From Branchinecta lynchi (lineage: Eukaryota; Arthropoda; Branchiopoda; Anostraca; Branchinectidae), in contig JAKZAP010000019.1 in assembly GCA_023053575.1 (NCBI GenBank), positions 3,162,001 to 3,226,000 on the forward strand: a stretch of DNA of 64,000 nucleotides, given 5' to 3'. The translations under genes were made by a program, and so were the position numbers. Positions 11,194-23,134 of this stretch are shown piece by piece (within the stretch, counting starts at the first letter, position 1; every line of letters starts with the position of its first letter). A model generated the notes under the pieces. The model searched no databases. It worked only from the letters and a program-made list of their open reading frames with translations, and was not told the origin of the DNA.

Positions 11194-11760
11194 TTGTTCC
11201 ACAAATTCATTTGCCAGCTTGACAGGCTTGAGCCTGAAAAAGACCCTTGCAAAGAAGGGCCGAAGTATCGCTCTTATGAAACTTTAGCTGACTTATCGGT
11301 TTGCACCGTACAAGATGATTCGCAGTCAGTTTGGGCTGGAGGACTATCTCCAACCTTCTTTATACTCTTGATGACTATCTCTCCATGCTGATTCAGAATC
11401 TCCGGGTACCTGCAGAAGAAATGAAGAAATGCTGCCAAAGCTGCACTGACTCAGGACTTCAGTTGTTGAGTTTGAGTCGTTACGGACACGTTTACTCCTT
11501 CTTCCTGAGAATCACTGGCGTCTTCTGAACTTAGTCATATAGAGTATTATCCCACAACTAAAAGTTCTCCTGCTTTGGAAAGTGAACTGTTTGCTAATTC
11601 AGTCTCAGGTAAGGAGTTTTTAGCAAACTCTTTGCTTCAAAGACAATCTAGATCTGTCATGGAAGAAAAGCAAAAACGGCTCCATAGCCTGGTGCCAGAG
11701 AGCCAATGTCTGCAGGTGTGCACACACAATTCTCAGGAAAAGAGCCATTGACAGTCAAAG
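11194..11760 (+). pseudogene. Inward ORF relic with hammerhead-like remnant (left arm)
   Basis: A frame starting near 11194 contains ICQLDRLEPEKDPC and CTVQDDSQSVWAGG; a later frame has FANSVSGKEFLANSLL-type sequence. The right arm counterpart lies on the minus strand at about 15490-16060. The segment CCTGAAAAAGACCCTTGC followed by GAAGGGCCGAAG (about 11230-11265) resembles the hammerhead cores at 34.3 kb but has lost key bases, so an old Penelope-like insertion may underlie it. Several stops and frameshifts make function unlikely. Confidence 0.4.
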
Positions 11761-12676
11761 CTATTTCAGTCAATTCTGACTCAAACTATACTAAAACATG
11801 AGCTACTTGAACCACTGAAAGAACTTTAAAGAGGCTGCAATGGCCTTGAATTTCTGACTTTCCTTTGGTATATGGTGTCCTCCTTCGGGAAACGTAAATA
11901 CCTCACTAATCCAGTGGGCTGATCCCCCCCCCCCCAAATGATACCTCTGATTCTAGGATTCTGAATCTCTGATTCAAGCAACTCTGGGCCTCAGTCTAAC
12001 AATCCCCTGAGCGTAATCTCTCAGCCTCATAAACTTTGTAGCAGGCACACTGAAAAACAACAACATAGGTTCGGACAGTAGGGGGTCAAGAGAACATAGG
12101 TTACCTACCCTGCATTGTAAATGATATCTCGTTTTATCCATGAAATTCAATTCAAGCCTTTGGAAGACTCTGAGACCCCTCAGTGTGCACACCTTTCGTG
12201 GATTTTAAATCATGGCAATACCTGAAACCTGGAGGTACTGAAATCCCTAACGATGTAAGAACAAAGGCTAGCAAAATTCAAGAGAAATCCAGGAGAAATC
12301 TCAAAAGAAGTCAGAAAAAAATTAATGACATTTTCTTTCTTTATCTCTTCTTATTCTCGACACTAAAAGCGTAATCTTCAATGTAAAAGATTATTTTTCT
12401 TTTCATTTTCGGTGGTCTAATTATTGTCAACAGGATGAACACAATCACAAGTCCCAGCAGACGATTCCAATATACATTTCCCTTGTCTTTTGAAAAAACT
12501 TTAAAGTTCATATTTAAATTGGGTAGTGGGACTGGTGGGGTCCGGGTTCCCCCAGGGGTCTACCCGAAAATCCTCCTCCCCCCTGGCAACAAAAATCCGT
12601 CCGCCCTCCCTGAATGCAAATATATAGGAAACTAAATATATTGTGACAGCGAGTTAATGAAAACTCGATACAGACA

Positions 12677-12823
12677 GTCGCCCCAGCGACCCCCCCCCCC
12701 CTGGCGATACGAAAAAACCTCGGGTACCGAACTACCCCGACCAAACCCTCCCCCCAATTTATTTCTATGAAAAGTATTTCATAGATAGGGAAGGCCACCA
12801 TCACGTATTTACATTAACTCGTG
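12677..12823. other. Centre (loop) of the giant foldback element
   Basis: About 147 bp without inverted counterpart lies between the arms. It contains C-rich runs and nothing recognisable as a gene. Confidence 0.7.
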
Positions 12824-13660
12824 TGTCTGTATAGAGTTTACTTTAACTCGCTGTCAGAATATATTTAGTTTCCTATATATTTGCATTCAGGGAGGGCGGA
12901 CGGATTTTTGTTGCCAGGGGGGAGAAGGATTTTCGGGTAGACTCCAGGGTGGACCCAGTGCACCCGGACCCCACCAGTCCCACTACCAAAACATGAACTT
13001 CAAAGTTTTTTTTCAAAAGACAAGCGAAATTTATATTGGAATCGTCTGCTGGGACTTGTGATTGCGTTCATCTGACAATATAATTAGACCACCGAAAATG
13101 AAAAGAAAAATAATCTTTTACATTGAAGATTATGCTTTTAGTGTCAAGATTAAGAAGAGATAAAGAAAGAAAATGCCATTAATTTTTTTCTGGCTTCTTT
13201 TGAGATTTCTCTTGAATTTTGCTAGCCTTTGTTCTTACATCATTAGGGATTTCAGTACCTCCAGGTTTCAGGTATTGTTTTGCCAGGATTCAAAATCAAC
13301 GAAAGGTGTGCACACTGAGGGGTCACAGGGTCTTCCAAAGGCTTGGATTGAATTTCATGGATAAAACGAGATGTCATTTGCATTGCAGGGTAGGTAACCT
13401 ATGTTCTCTTCAACCACTGTCTGAACCTATGTTGTTGTTTTTCAGTGTGCCTGCTATGCTGCTGCTATGGTGTCATTTACAATGCAGGATAGGTAACAGT
13501 CAGTAACAGTGTGCCTGCTACAGCAAAGTTTATTAGGCTGAGAGATTAGGCTCAGGGGATTGTTAGACTCAGGCCCAGAGTTGCTTGAATCAGAGATTCA
13601 GAATCCTAGAATCAGAGGTATCATTTGGGGGGGGGGGGGCGAATCAGCTCACTGGCTTTC

Positions 13661-15340
13661 GTGGGGTTCTGGAACACCCCAGGCAAAACAGAATAACATT
13701 CAGAAAATTTAGCCTGAATTTTTGGGCAAAAATTTTCAAGCTGTTAATTGTCATCAGTTATAACAAACTACTGTGGGGGCTTCACTCGTAGCAAATTCCT
13801 ATTATTATGGATGACCTATAAACCTTTGCCTTAAACTTGTAAGAATTGTTGTTACTTTTTCTTGCAATTCACACAGTTTTGCGCATTTGTTTGGCCCTGT
13901 TGTTTCTTGTCTATTGTTTCTAACCAGAATAATCCTCCAGGTTAGCAAAATATCTGCCAGTCTTATAGTTGAGATACTTTTTGGGATCCCAAAACGTAAG
14001 TGGAGGGATACCTATGACATTGCAAAAGTTGTCCATCTGTCCGTCAGTCCATCTGTCCATCTGTAAGCACAATAAATCTCGAAGGGAATGAGATATTTTA
14101 ATGAAACTTGGTGTTTGGATTCGTTGGGTCGTCGGACCAGTCAAGTTCGTAGATGGGCTTTGTAGCCCTACATTTAGGGGTGGGGGAGGGGGTTCAAATT
14201 AAGGGGCAAACAAAATATTTCGAAACAGATAATTTGATAGTCGATTATGGGGTAAGAAGACATGCTGAACACGATGGTGAAAACCATTTTGTCATCGGAC
14301 AAGTAGTTCGCCCGGAAGCCGGCCAAAACCGGAAAGTTTGATAAAAGTAAAAATTTAATTTGAAGTTGATTAAATGTTCGATTTAGGGGTAGGAAGACAT
14401 GCTGAGGACGATGGTGAAAACCATTTTCTCGATGGACAAGTATTTCGCCCGGAATCTGGCCCAAACCGAAAAGTTTGTTAAAATTAAAAGTTTTATTTTG
14501 AGTTGATTAGATGTTCGATTTAAGGCAAGAAGACATGCTGAACACTTATGTGCAAAACATTTTCTACCTTTACATGTAGTTCCCCCCGAATCTGGCCAAA
14601 ACCGGAAAATTGTTAGAAGCTTAAGTTTTATTTCTAGTTGATTAGATAACCGATTTAACGTTAAGAAGAGATGATGAATCCGTGTTTGACAATCACATTT
14701 TACCCGGAAATTTAGTTCGACCGGAATCCGGTTAGAGTCGGAAAATTTGTTATAAGTTAAATTTTCATTTGAAGTTGATTAGATCTTCATTATTGGGGAA
14801 AGAAGATACCCTGAGTTCGTTTTTTAGCTTTCTTTTTCCGCCGGACAAGTAGTTCTGGAGTTCGGGCGAAACCAGGAAATTGGCAGAAGTGGCAGGAAGT
14901 TTTCGTCAAAACAGATATGACTTATAGGGGTAAACACACATGCTGAATCCATACCTGAACTTGGTTTTCTCAGATGAGTAGCTATTTGGCCTTAATCTGT
15001 TTCTGAATTTTAATTGTAAAAATGTTCAAGGAGATTGGCTAAGACAAGACACAGTTGTCTGGATCAGATATTGAATTTTTGGGATCCCATCGAAACCTTT
15101 GGTCTTGTTCAACATGCCGAAACCCTTGGAAGGGCCCCTGCGTCTCAGTCCTGTACAGTGACTTTTGTCCCTCTAGATTTCCATGAAACGAGACCTCTGC
15201 CTAGAGTCATAAGATCATTCAGACAAAATAATCTAGAAAAACACTAAGAAGTAGGCAGTACAGGATTCAGGAAGCGAGTGTCTACATGGGTGCAGTGCTG
15301 TAATATTCATGGGCCTTCTTTCAGTGTCAACTTGATTTGC
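13661..15340. mobile_element. Right-arm-only insertion containing a family A repeat
   Basis: Left arm sequence around 11900-11930 is continuous, whereas the right arm is split between CAGCTCACTGG (about 13660) and ATTAGTGAGG (about 15342). The inserted DNA contains the A copy at 13978-15108 with unrelated flanks on both sides. A possible 4-bp duplication, CTGG/CTAG, is too short and imperfect to be sure of. The insertion postdates arm duplication and any arm homogenisation. Confidence 0.75.
13978..15108 (-). mobile_element. Family A dispersed repeat (copy 2)
   Basis: In minus orientation it begins ACAAGACCAAAGGTTTCGAT (ending at 15108) and ends in the 16-bp palindrome TTTTGGGATCCCAAAA near 13978. 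The core has fewer 137-bp units than copy 1. A short GAC-type tract occurs near 14030-14065. Confidence 0.8.
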
Positions 15341-16059
15341 TAGATTAGTGAGGTATTTACGTTTCCCTAAGGAGGACATCATATACCAAAGAAAGTCAGA
15401 AGTTCAAGGCCATTGCAGCCTCTCTAAAATTCTTTCAGTGGTTCAAGTAGCTCATGTTTTAGTATAGTTTGAGTCAGAATTGACTGAAATACCTTTGACT
15501 GTCAATGGCTCTTTTTCTGAGAATTGTATGTATGTATCTGCAGACATTGGCCCTCTGGCACCACGCTATGGAGCCGTTTTTGCTTTTCTTCCATGACAGA
15601 TCTAGATTGTCTTTGAAGCAAAGAGTTTGCTAAAAACTCCTTGCCTGAGACTGAATTAGCAAACAGTTCACTTTCCAAAGCAGGAGAACTTTTAGTTGTG
15701 GGATAATACTCTATATGACTAAGTTCAGAACACGCCACTGATTCTCAGGAAGAAGGAGTAAACGTGTCTGTAACGCTCAAACTCAACGACTCAAATCCTG
15801 AGTCAGCGCAGCTTTGGCACCATTTCTTCATTTCTTCCGCAGGTACCCAGAGATTCTGAATCGGCATAGAGAGATAGTCATCAAGAGTATAAAGAAGGTT
15901 GGAGATAGTCCTCCAGCCCATGCTGACTGCGAATCATCTTGTACGGTGCAAACCGATAAGTCAGCTACATTTTCATAAGAGCGATACTTCAGCCCTTCTT
16001 GGCAAGGGTCCTTTTCAGGCTCAAGCCTCTCAAGCTGGCAAATGAGTTTGTTGAAAAAG

Positions 16060-16139
16060 AATTAAAGATTCTTCCTTAAATATCTGATTTTCAGAGAAGA
16101 AATTCACAAAATCAGATATTTAAGGAAGAATCTGTAATT
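16060..16139. repeat. 32-bp stem hairpin in right arm
   Basis: This is the mirrored copy of 11113-11192 and has one mismatch near its right end. The loop is the reverse complement of the left-arm loop, as expected from arm duplication. Confidence 0.82.
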
Positions 16140-16272
16140 GTTTTACCACATTCATAATTAACCTAACACTTGAGAATACCATTGTTTCTTCTGATGAGTG
16201 CTATGTGTGCCCAACTTGATCTCCTTTCCAGGGCACAGTCATTGATCAAGAAACATAACTGCCTAGGCCATT

Positions 16273-16795
16273 ATGGTCGGAAATTCGAAGATGGATTCCG
16301 AAGTGTTAGATGCGGTTGTCGGTAATGGAAGTCAGTGTGGGAAATCGGCTATTAAAGGTCCTCAAGAAGGAATAGGCAAAGCCCATGCAGTGATCATTCG
16401 TGCCCAAAGCCAACAGGAGCAGCTGACTAGTACTCAACCTCCTTTTTTGAACAGTATTGAGCACTTCCTGAAATATGAAGTCAAGGGGTGATAGCCAAAA
16501 TTTGGAAAAAGTATATTAATTGACAATGTACATGTAGCGTGTATGCTAAGGATATATTCCTCAGCTTCTGGGGATCTGTAGTAGTGAGGAAGCCGGAATT
16601 TCGAGGTGGAAAAGCTGCATCACCGGACTGAAATTTCCTGTTTATTTCCACCTATCAGATAAACCACTTCTTGTCTCTGAAGTTGAGTTGAACAATCACA
16701 GTCCTAATAAGTCATTGGAACTACAGTTCGGAAGTAGTGAGCTTGAGCAGTTTCCTGGCCCTGCTGACGTGTTAAGTTCTCAGAGGCTCTGATCT
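16273..16795 (+). pseudogene. ORF relics in right arm, unrecognised product
   Basis: This is the mirrored copy of 10456-10990. A 72-residue frame (16273-16491) beginning MVGNSKMDSEVLDAVVGNG runs to a stop after FLKYEVKG, and an in-frame TAG lies just upstream (16264). The following segment matches the left-arm MERVCKGY frame but is disrupted. The family is not recognised. Confidence 0.4.
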
Positions 16796-17244
16796 TGGAT
16801 TTGAATGTGAAACCATGAACAAGCATGGTTCTGAGATGGGCTTGCACTTCCAGTCATGGAGATGCTATGAAGTGCTGTTTTACCTGACATTTCCTTTTAA
16901 GATGAACCAAAACTACCATACAAACGATGTTTGGAGACTAGAACCTTAACCATATAACCATGTGACAAGGCTATTGCAAGAACCAAACTATCATACTTGC
17001 TATGCTTGAACCTTAGCCCTAACCGGTATACAAGGCTATTGGTGGATGACTTAAATGGAAGAGAAAATCAGTCGTCCATGTCAAAGTCAAGCTCCCCAGA
17101 ACCAGGTTTTTGTGCTAAAGTCATTATTTCAAAAATTTTAAGGTGGTAACACTTTTTTGATGACATATCCGTAAAATAAATGCGTTTCAGTTATATGTTT
17201 CTTTCAACGACTATACTTACTCTAGCTTTCTTAGCACCTGTGAG

Positions 17245-17770
17245 CAGGGGCGTCGCAAGTGAATTTTTGTGGTTGGGTGCAGAGCCAAAACACCAGGATC
17301 CTAAGAATTTCCAGAAACCAGATAGAGCGACATCCCGGCAGCAGCAGCTACTGTATGACTAGTCATTACTAGCCATGATCACATAAAGTGAGCGCCGCAG
17401 GCGAGATTTTTTAAGTTCGTTTTTTCCTGCCAAGTTCAGCTATTTCCATGCAGGTTCTAGCTTTTAGGGTTTCGAAAAATCGCGATCCCTAAAACTAGTT
17501 TAAAACCTAGCTAAATGACGCACGTTTCCGGAAAATAGTTAATATTATGAAAAGCGCCGCAGGCAGAATTTTCGAGACATTTCCGATAAGAGCTTGTTTT
17601 TAGGCTACAAATAAAAGTAAGGAATATCGATGAAATCATAGATCAGTCCTTTTGTCTGCGACCAGTTCTTCACTCGACCTCTTCATGTTCGTGGTAACTA
17701 CCGAATCCTGGCAATTATACCGAATAAGTTACCGAATGTTGAACCCCCCCCCCCTTTCGCAACGCCCCTT
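17245..17770 (-). mobile_element. hAT MITE (right arm copy)
   Basis: This is the reverse-complement counterpart of 9479-10005. One end is CAGGGGCGTCGCAAG at 17245, and the other reads CGCAACGCCCCT at about 17769. The flanking 8-mers CCTGTGAG and CCCCTGAG are the same duplication seen in the left arm, now with two mismatches. Confidence 0.8.
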
Positions 17771-18049
17771 CCCCTGAGCCATATCCTTTCCTTTGAAACT
17801 TCCTGTGGATCTTACTTTTGAGCAACTGTTTTTCACATTCACATTGTTTATTGAGTAGACTAATACCAACAAGTGTGCAATAGCAAATATAGCACTTACA
17901 ATGGTAGTGAGTATGTACTGCAACGAAGAATCACACTTGTTCCGGACTTACAAATAGAACAATAAGGAGGATCTCACCAACCACCAAGTCGGCTACATTT
18001 TTTCCGATCTCAAAAATCAGATTTTTCGTTCTAAGCTGTATTTTTTTTT

Positions 18050-18390
18050 TCCAAGTCTCGGCGACACTTTTTTCACTTGTATGTTATTTTCAAAGAAATC
18101 TCGGCGACATCTCATGCATTCTCGGCGACATTACGCGAAATCTCGGCGACATTTCTAGCAATCTCGGCGACACTTTGTTCCATCTCGGGAACTAGATTTT
18201 TGGTTTCGAACACATATCCGTATTTCTCGGCGACACGCTTTTCAGTGAAAATCTCGGCTACAAAGTTGTCATTCTCGGCACCAAACATTGCAGTCTCGGA
18301 TACACACAAAAAATCTCGGCGACAAAAACAGCATTCTCGGCTACATTTCATGGATTCTCGGCGACATTTCGAGTATTCTCGGCAACATTT
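18050..18390 (-). repeat. 21-bp periodic box array (right arm)
   Basis: This is the mirror of 8868-9193. CTCGGCGAC boxes recur on the plus strand at 21-bp steps up to the element terminus. Spacer sequences match those of the left arm one to one, so the array was copied as a whole. Confidence 0.9.
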
Positions 18391-18421
18391 TTAACAATTT
18401 TGACCCAAAATGCATGCCATA

Positions 18422-21172
18422 TACGCCAGTCCGAAAGTTGCAAGGGGTTACAACTTCAGTAGTAAGGAACACACTGAAACCAAAAATAGGCGATACCAGT
18501 TCTGAGACATGTAGGGGATTTGTACGCGAGAGTCGACTGTGAGCTCATAATCATCTTCGGCAATGAGGGGTTTGCAGCTTTCGCTAGTTGGCGTACCTGT
18601 CATTTGATGGTAAGAACAATTTGGTTCCCAATTGTAAGACATGCAAGGGACTTGTAAGTAATAATCTGCTCTTATGCTACAAAAGTCTTCAGCGATGAGG
18701 GGTTTCCAACTTTTGCTAGCCGGTGTACCCATGTTCTATCGCTGTAACCTAGGATTTACTGTTTACGCAACGGGTACAAATGATAATATTAAACAAGGTA
18801 GTTTCGTAATAATTAATAGTGTCATCTATGGTATTTTAATCCTGAAAAGTTACGGATAGCTTTATAATACCAACTAGATTATGTAGGATATTGTTCCAAG
18901 TTTTCATCCGTCACGATGTCTACGATTGAAAAGGATAAAGTTCAACTGACTGCAAAGTCAATTTAGTCCCTTTTTCCGACATTCTTTTGTTGTGGTTAGG
19001 GCAATCGATAGCACTTGATGAGCTGATCTAAGTATATGTCACCCATTTTTTTTGAACAAAAATCCTTCATGAGATAAACCCGTTTGAAAGTTTCAAGGGG
19101 TTGACAACTTCAGGAGTAACGTACACACTGAAACCAAAAAATAGGCGATACCAGCTGTCAGACATGTAAGGGACTTGTAAGCAACAGTCGACTGTTGTCG
19201 ACTGTTAGCTCATAATCATCTTCGACAATGAGGAGTTGGCAGCTTTTGCTAGTTGGTATATCTGTTATTTGTTTCAGGTGTATTCGATGGTAAGAACAAT
19301 TTTGCTCCCAATTGTAAGACATGCATGGGACTTGTAAGTAATAATCGGCTTTTATGCTATAATCATTTTCAGCGATGAGGTGAATTTGATGTCAATCACG
19401 GGAGAAGGACTTGTAAGTAAGAATCGGTTCACGAGGGGCTGGAAATTTTTGAAAATTGGTGTACATTGAATTCGATTTCTGTAAATATGACGGTAAGAAA
19501 GTTTGTATCGATGGTCTATCACTATAACCTAGGATTAACTGTTTACGCAACGCGTACAAACGATACGGTAATGTAAAACGATAAGGTAGTTTTGTAATAA
19601 TTAATAGTGTTATCTATGGTATTTTAATCCTGAAACGTTACGGATAGCTTTATAATACCAACTAGATTATATAAGATATTGTTCAAAGTTTTCATCCGTC
19701 ACGATATCTACGATTGAAAAGGATAAAGTTCAACTGACCGCCAAGTCAATTTATTCCCTTCTTCCGATATTGTTTTGTTGTTGGTTTTACAACGCTAAAG
19801 AACAGCTTTTGATCATGTGATTATTCTTTTTAGAACATACCGTTTTAAAAGCTTCGATTAGTTGACAATTTCAGCATTTAACCGACAGCGAAGAAACAAA
19901 ACCAAAGTGTTGCTCTCGCAACACTTTAGTCGGCGAAGCCGGACAAAGGTTGCCGCAACACTTCACGTTGCCCGAGCAACGTAGGTCTAGTTTAACCCTG
20001 AAACGGTACGGATAACTTTATAATACCAAGTAGATTCTAAGTAGGTTCTAAGTTTTCATCCGTGACGATGTCTACGATTGAAAAGGATAAGGTTCAACTG
20101 ACTGCAAAGTCAATTTAGTCCCTTCTTCCGATATTATTTTGTCGTTGTTTTTACAACGCTGAAGAATAGCTTTTGATCATGTCATAATTTTTGTATAACA
20201 TCCTGTTTTAAAAGCTTCGATAAATTGACAATTGCAGTATTAACCGACAGCGAAGAAACAAAACCAGTTTGAAAGTTTCAAGGGGTTGACAACTTCAGTA
20301 GTAAGATACACACTGAAAACAAAAATAGGCGATACCACTTGTGAGACATATAGGGGAAATGTATGCAATAGTCAACTGTTAGCTCATAATCATCTTCGGC
20401 GATGAGGGGTTTGCAGCTTTTGCTAGTTGGTATACCTGTTATTTGTTTCCGGTGTATTTGATGGTAAGAACAATTTGCTTCCCAATTGTAAGACATGCAA
20501 GAGACTTGTAAGTAATAATCAGTTGTTACGCTACAATCATCTTCAGGGATGACGGGTTTGCAACTTTTGCTAGCTGGTGTACCCATTATTTTTATCCGGT
20601 GAACTTGATGTCTATCATGGGAGAGGGACTTGTAAGTAATAATCGGTTCACGAGGGGCTACAACTTTTGTAAATTGGTGCACATTGTACTCGATTTCTAT
20701 AAATCTGACGGTAAGAAAGTTTGTATCGATGGTCTATCACTGTAACCTAGGATTAACTGTTTACGCAACGGGTACAAACGATAATGTAAAACAATTAGGT
20801 ATTTTCGCAATAATTAATAGTGTTAGGTATTTTAATCCTGAAAAGTTACGGATAGCTTTATAATACCAACTAGATTATATAAGATATTGTTCCAACTTTT
20901 CATCTGTCACGATGTCTACCATTGAAAACGTTAAAGTTCAACTGACTGCAAAGTCAATTTATTCCCTTCTTTCGATATTCTTTTGTTGTTGTTTTTACAA
21001 CGCTGAACAATGGCTTTTAATCATGTAATGCTTCATTTTAGAACATACCGTTTTGAAAGCTTAGATAAGTTGACAACTTCAGCACTTAACCGAAAGCGAA
21101 GAAACGAAACACTTTAGTCGGCGAAGCCGGACAAAGGTTGCCGCAACACTTTACGTTGCCCAGGCAACGTAG
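18422..21172 (+). repeat. Family D repeat array, right of the giant element
   Basis: This continues the unit cut at 8828 and is followed by further units. Two end signatures are seen: AAGTGTTGCTCTCGCAACAC at about 19905 with GGCGAAGCCGG and CACGTTGCCCGAGCAACG to about 19983, and a second at about 21108-21172. The 147-bp internal offset is again exact at 20404/20551. A 15-bp deletion shortens it to 132 at 18565/18697. Confidence 0.75.
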
Positions 21173-21545
21173 TTTGGACTGTGTTAAGGGATTTTTCAAT
21201 TTTCACTATTTGCTCTATCCTGACGTTCAGAATATCTCAGGCTGTCCTCACAACGTAAAATTCTACTCTAGCGTGGATAATTTGAATATCAATATAAACG
21301 TGGCTTTTCGGTGGACAGTAATCTGCTCGTGGAAGGTGGCTCACTGCATGACCACTTATTGTTCTTAAATTGTTTTCGTCAAGCATGAAACACAGGTACA
21401 AGCGCATAGACGTACCGCAAATCTGATAGGGAAATTCCACTATATACACTTTTCATCGGGTCTTTAAGCCTCTTTGATTGAACAAGTGCTGGGCAACTAG
21501 ATTGTCATATCTCAGCACTTTTCGGTTAAAACTTCAAACTAGTTT
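21173..21545 (-). repeat. Family H dispersed repeat (copy 1)
   Basis: It matches 54055-54455 as reverse complement, sharing GACGTTCAGAATATCT and a diverged AAAGTTTAACCGAAAAGGGC stretch. A third copy lies at 48305-48820. The function is unknown and no long frame is present. Confidence 0.6.
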
Positions 21546-21624
21546 CCACGTACTATCCACAGTCAAGAAGAATAGTACTATTTTCATATTTATTAATAGA
21601 AAAAGACGTTAAGCCGAAGCTTCT

Positions 21625-21700
21625 CTCTTCTTTCAATTCAATTCAATTCATTTATTTGTATCCGCCAAAGCTGGCGAGTAGATAAAATATAATAAAATTC
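21625..21700. repeat. LINE-like 3' tail with TTCAA repeats
   Basis: The short tract TTCAATTCAATTCAATTCAT followed by TTATTTGTATCCGCCAAAGC resembles the 3' ends of LINEs that finish in a short microsatellite. No reverse transcriptase is attached. Confidence 0.35.
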
Positions 21701-21867
21701 ACACAATCGGTCTACAGACTAATAACTAGACCATATACTCTCTCTCTATCGTTTTCAACAGTCTCCAAGTCTGAGGATCCAAATTATTTGCCCCGTTTTT
21801 TTTTATTGAAAATTTTTTTATTGTGGCCTCTTAAGAGGCTGTTGCTGCTTGGGTGTTTGTCCGTATG

Positions 21868-23134
21868 TTTTTATGGCACTTACCCTTCGGCCACGTGCCA
21901 TATAGCGATCGCAATTTATGTCCGTCTGTCGGTCGGTCCAGTTTTTGCTAGTTTGGGCACTTCCACATAAGCTAGGACGATAAAACTTGGCAAGCATATC
22001 AGGAACCCCAAATATTTAATCTGGAAGAGTCACTTCCCCGATCCAACCATCTGGGGGGAGGAGGGAGGGAGAATCCGGAAAAATTAGGTATTTTTTACTT
22101 ACGACGGGGTGATAAGATCTTAATGACAATTGAAATATAGGAAGTCCTGGGGTCTAAGACGTCCCATTTTAAATCCGGACCGGATCCGGTGACATTGGGT
22201 GGAGCTGAAGGGGGAACCGAAAATCTTTCCAAACCGTTAAGAGTGGAGGGATCAGGATGAACCTTGGTGGGATGAACAAGCACTAGCCCTAGATACTTAA
22301 TTTGACAGAACCAGATCGTATCGGGTCTCTTTGGGGGGACTTCGAGGGGGTTTCGCGGAATTCCGGTGATCGCGAGTTAGGATACAGATGCGCTAAGGAC
22401 GATGAAATGTGACAGGCATATTAGTGATCCGACCAAATAGACTTAAGAACCCGACAGAATGCTCTAGGAAGACTTCCGTTCCTAGGTCAGAGAGGGAGAG
22501 GGAATCCGGAAATAACCGACTTCCGTAGATGGCGAACAAATGGTCCGATTCAATTTAAACTTTATGGGTGATAAGAACTGATGACCTAGATATGCAAAGC
22601 ATGCCCCATGCCGCCATGGTTTGGGGAGTTTGGGGGGGGAGTTAGAAAACCTTATGACATGCACAGAAACCAAACACATGGGCCGAATGGGATACAAGTT
22701 GGACAGTACTATGTTTACGCGGCCTACATATGTCATTTGGCGTCCGAACCGGTCCGACCAAAGTAGGAGGAGGATGAAGCAGGAACCGGAAATTTGAAGA
22801 TATGCTCCGATTCGAGTTAAAAATAATGGACGGGAAGAGAATATGTTAGAGATGCGAAGTTTATGTGTCCGAGACGTATTCGGCCACAGTGGGGAGAGTC
22901 GGAGGGGGAGTCCCGGAAACGATGTGGCTCGCATAGGGGTCAAACGAGTGGAGTGATTTGAATGAAACCTGGAAAGTAGAGAGATCGTATGCCTTAGATG
23001 GCATATTTTAGGGTCCGACCCGGATCCGAGCACGGTTGGAAGGGGTACCGGAATTTCTGGGAAAATCCTCAGATTTACTTTCTCGTTTCTCGCACCACCT
23101 AGTAACAAGTGCCATATGAGCTCGTAGCTCTTGT
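21868..23134 (-). mobile_element. Family B dispersed repeat (copy 1)
   Basis: On the minus strand it starts with the head CAAGAGCTACGAGCTCATAT near 23134. It ends with GCGATCGCTATATGGCAC and an inverted GTGCCATA hairpin near 21870. A GACA/GACC-type tract lies at about 21918-21945. The core has diverged satellite units with GGATCCGG and CGGATTCC boxes. The 208-residue minus-strand frame across 22482-23108 is repeat sequence. Confidence 0.75.

Larger units (their letters stand above)
8829..12676 (+). repeat. Left inverted arm of the giant foldback element
   Basis: This arm pairs, as reverse complement, with 12824-18421. Examples are 8829-8839 with 18411-18421, 9541-9600 with about 17640-17700, 11532-11546 with 15706-15720, and 12650-12676 with about 12824-12850. 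Differences are scattered substitutions and small indels, so the arms were once near identical and are now ageing. Confidence 0.87.
8829..18421. mobile_element. Giant 9.6 kb foldback-type transposon with ~3.9 kb inverted arms
   Basis: The left terminus TATGGCATGCATTTTGGGTC and the right terminus GACCCAAAATGCATGCCATA are exact inverted copies, and the match continues for nearly the whole element. A 6-bp duplication, TACGCC, flanks it (8823-8828 and 18422-18427). Removing the element and one TACGCC restores an unbroken family D unit. Outer arm segments carry a 21-bp box array, as in foldback-class elements (Drosophila FB, sea urchin TU). The centre is only about 147 bp. No intact transposase is visible; arms hold ORF relics, a 527-bp hAT MITE and a perfect hairpin. 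The right arm has a private 1.7 kb insertion, so it is longer. The superfamily is undetermined. Confidence 0.88.
12824..18421 (-). repeat. Right inverted arm of the giant foldback element
   Basis: This is the reverse complement of 8829-12676, interrupted by a right-arm-only insertion of about 1.7 kb (about 13661-15340). Outside the insertion the mirror order of features is kept: ORF relics, 32-bp hairpin, hAT MITE, 21-bp box array and terminus. Confidence 0.87.

Noticed and set aside
22482..23108. 208-codon open frame on the minus strand
   Set aside because: It lies entirely within the satellite-like core of a family B repeat, is Pro/Ser/Leu rich with no recognisable domain, and repeats words found in other B copies.
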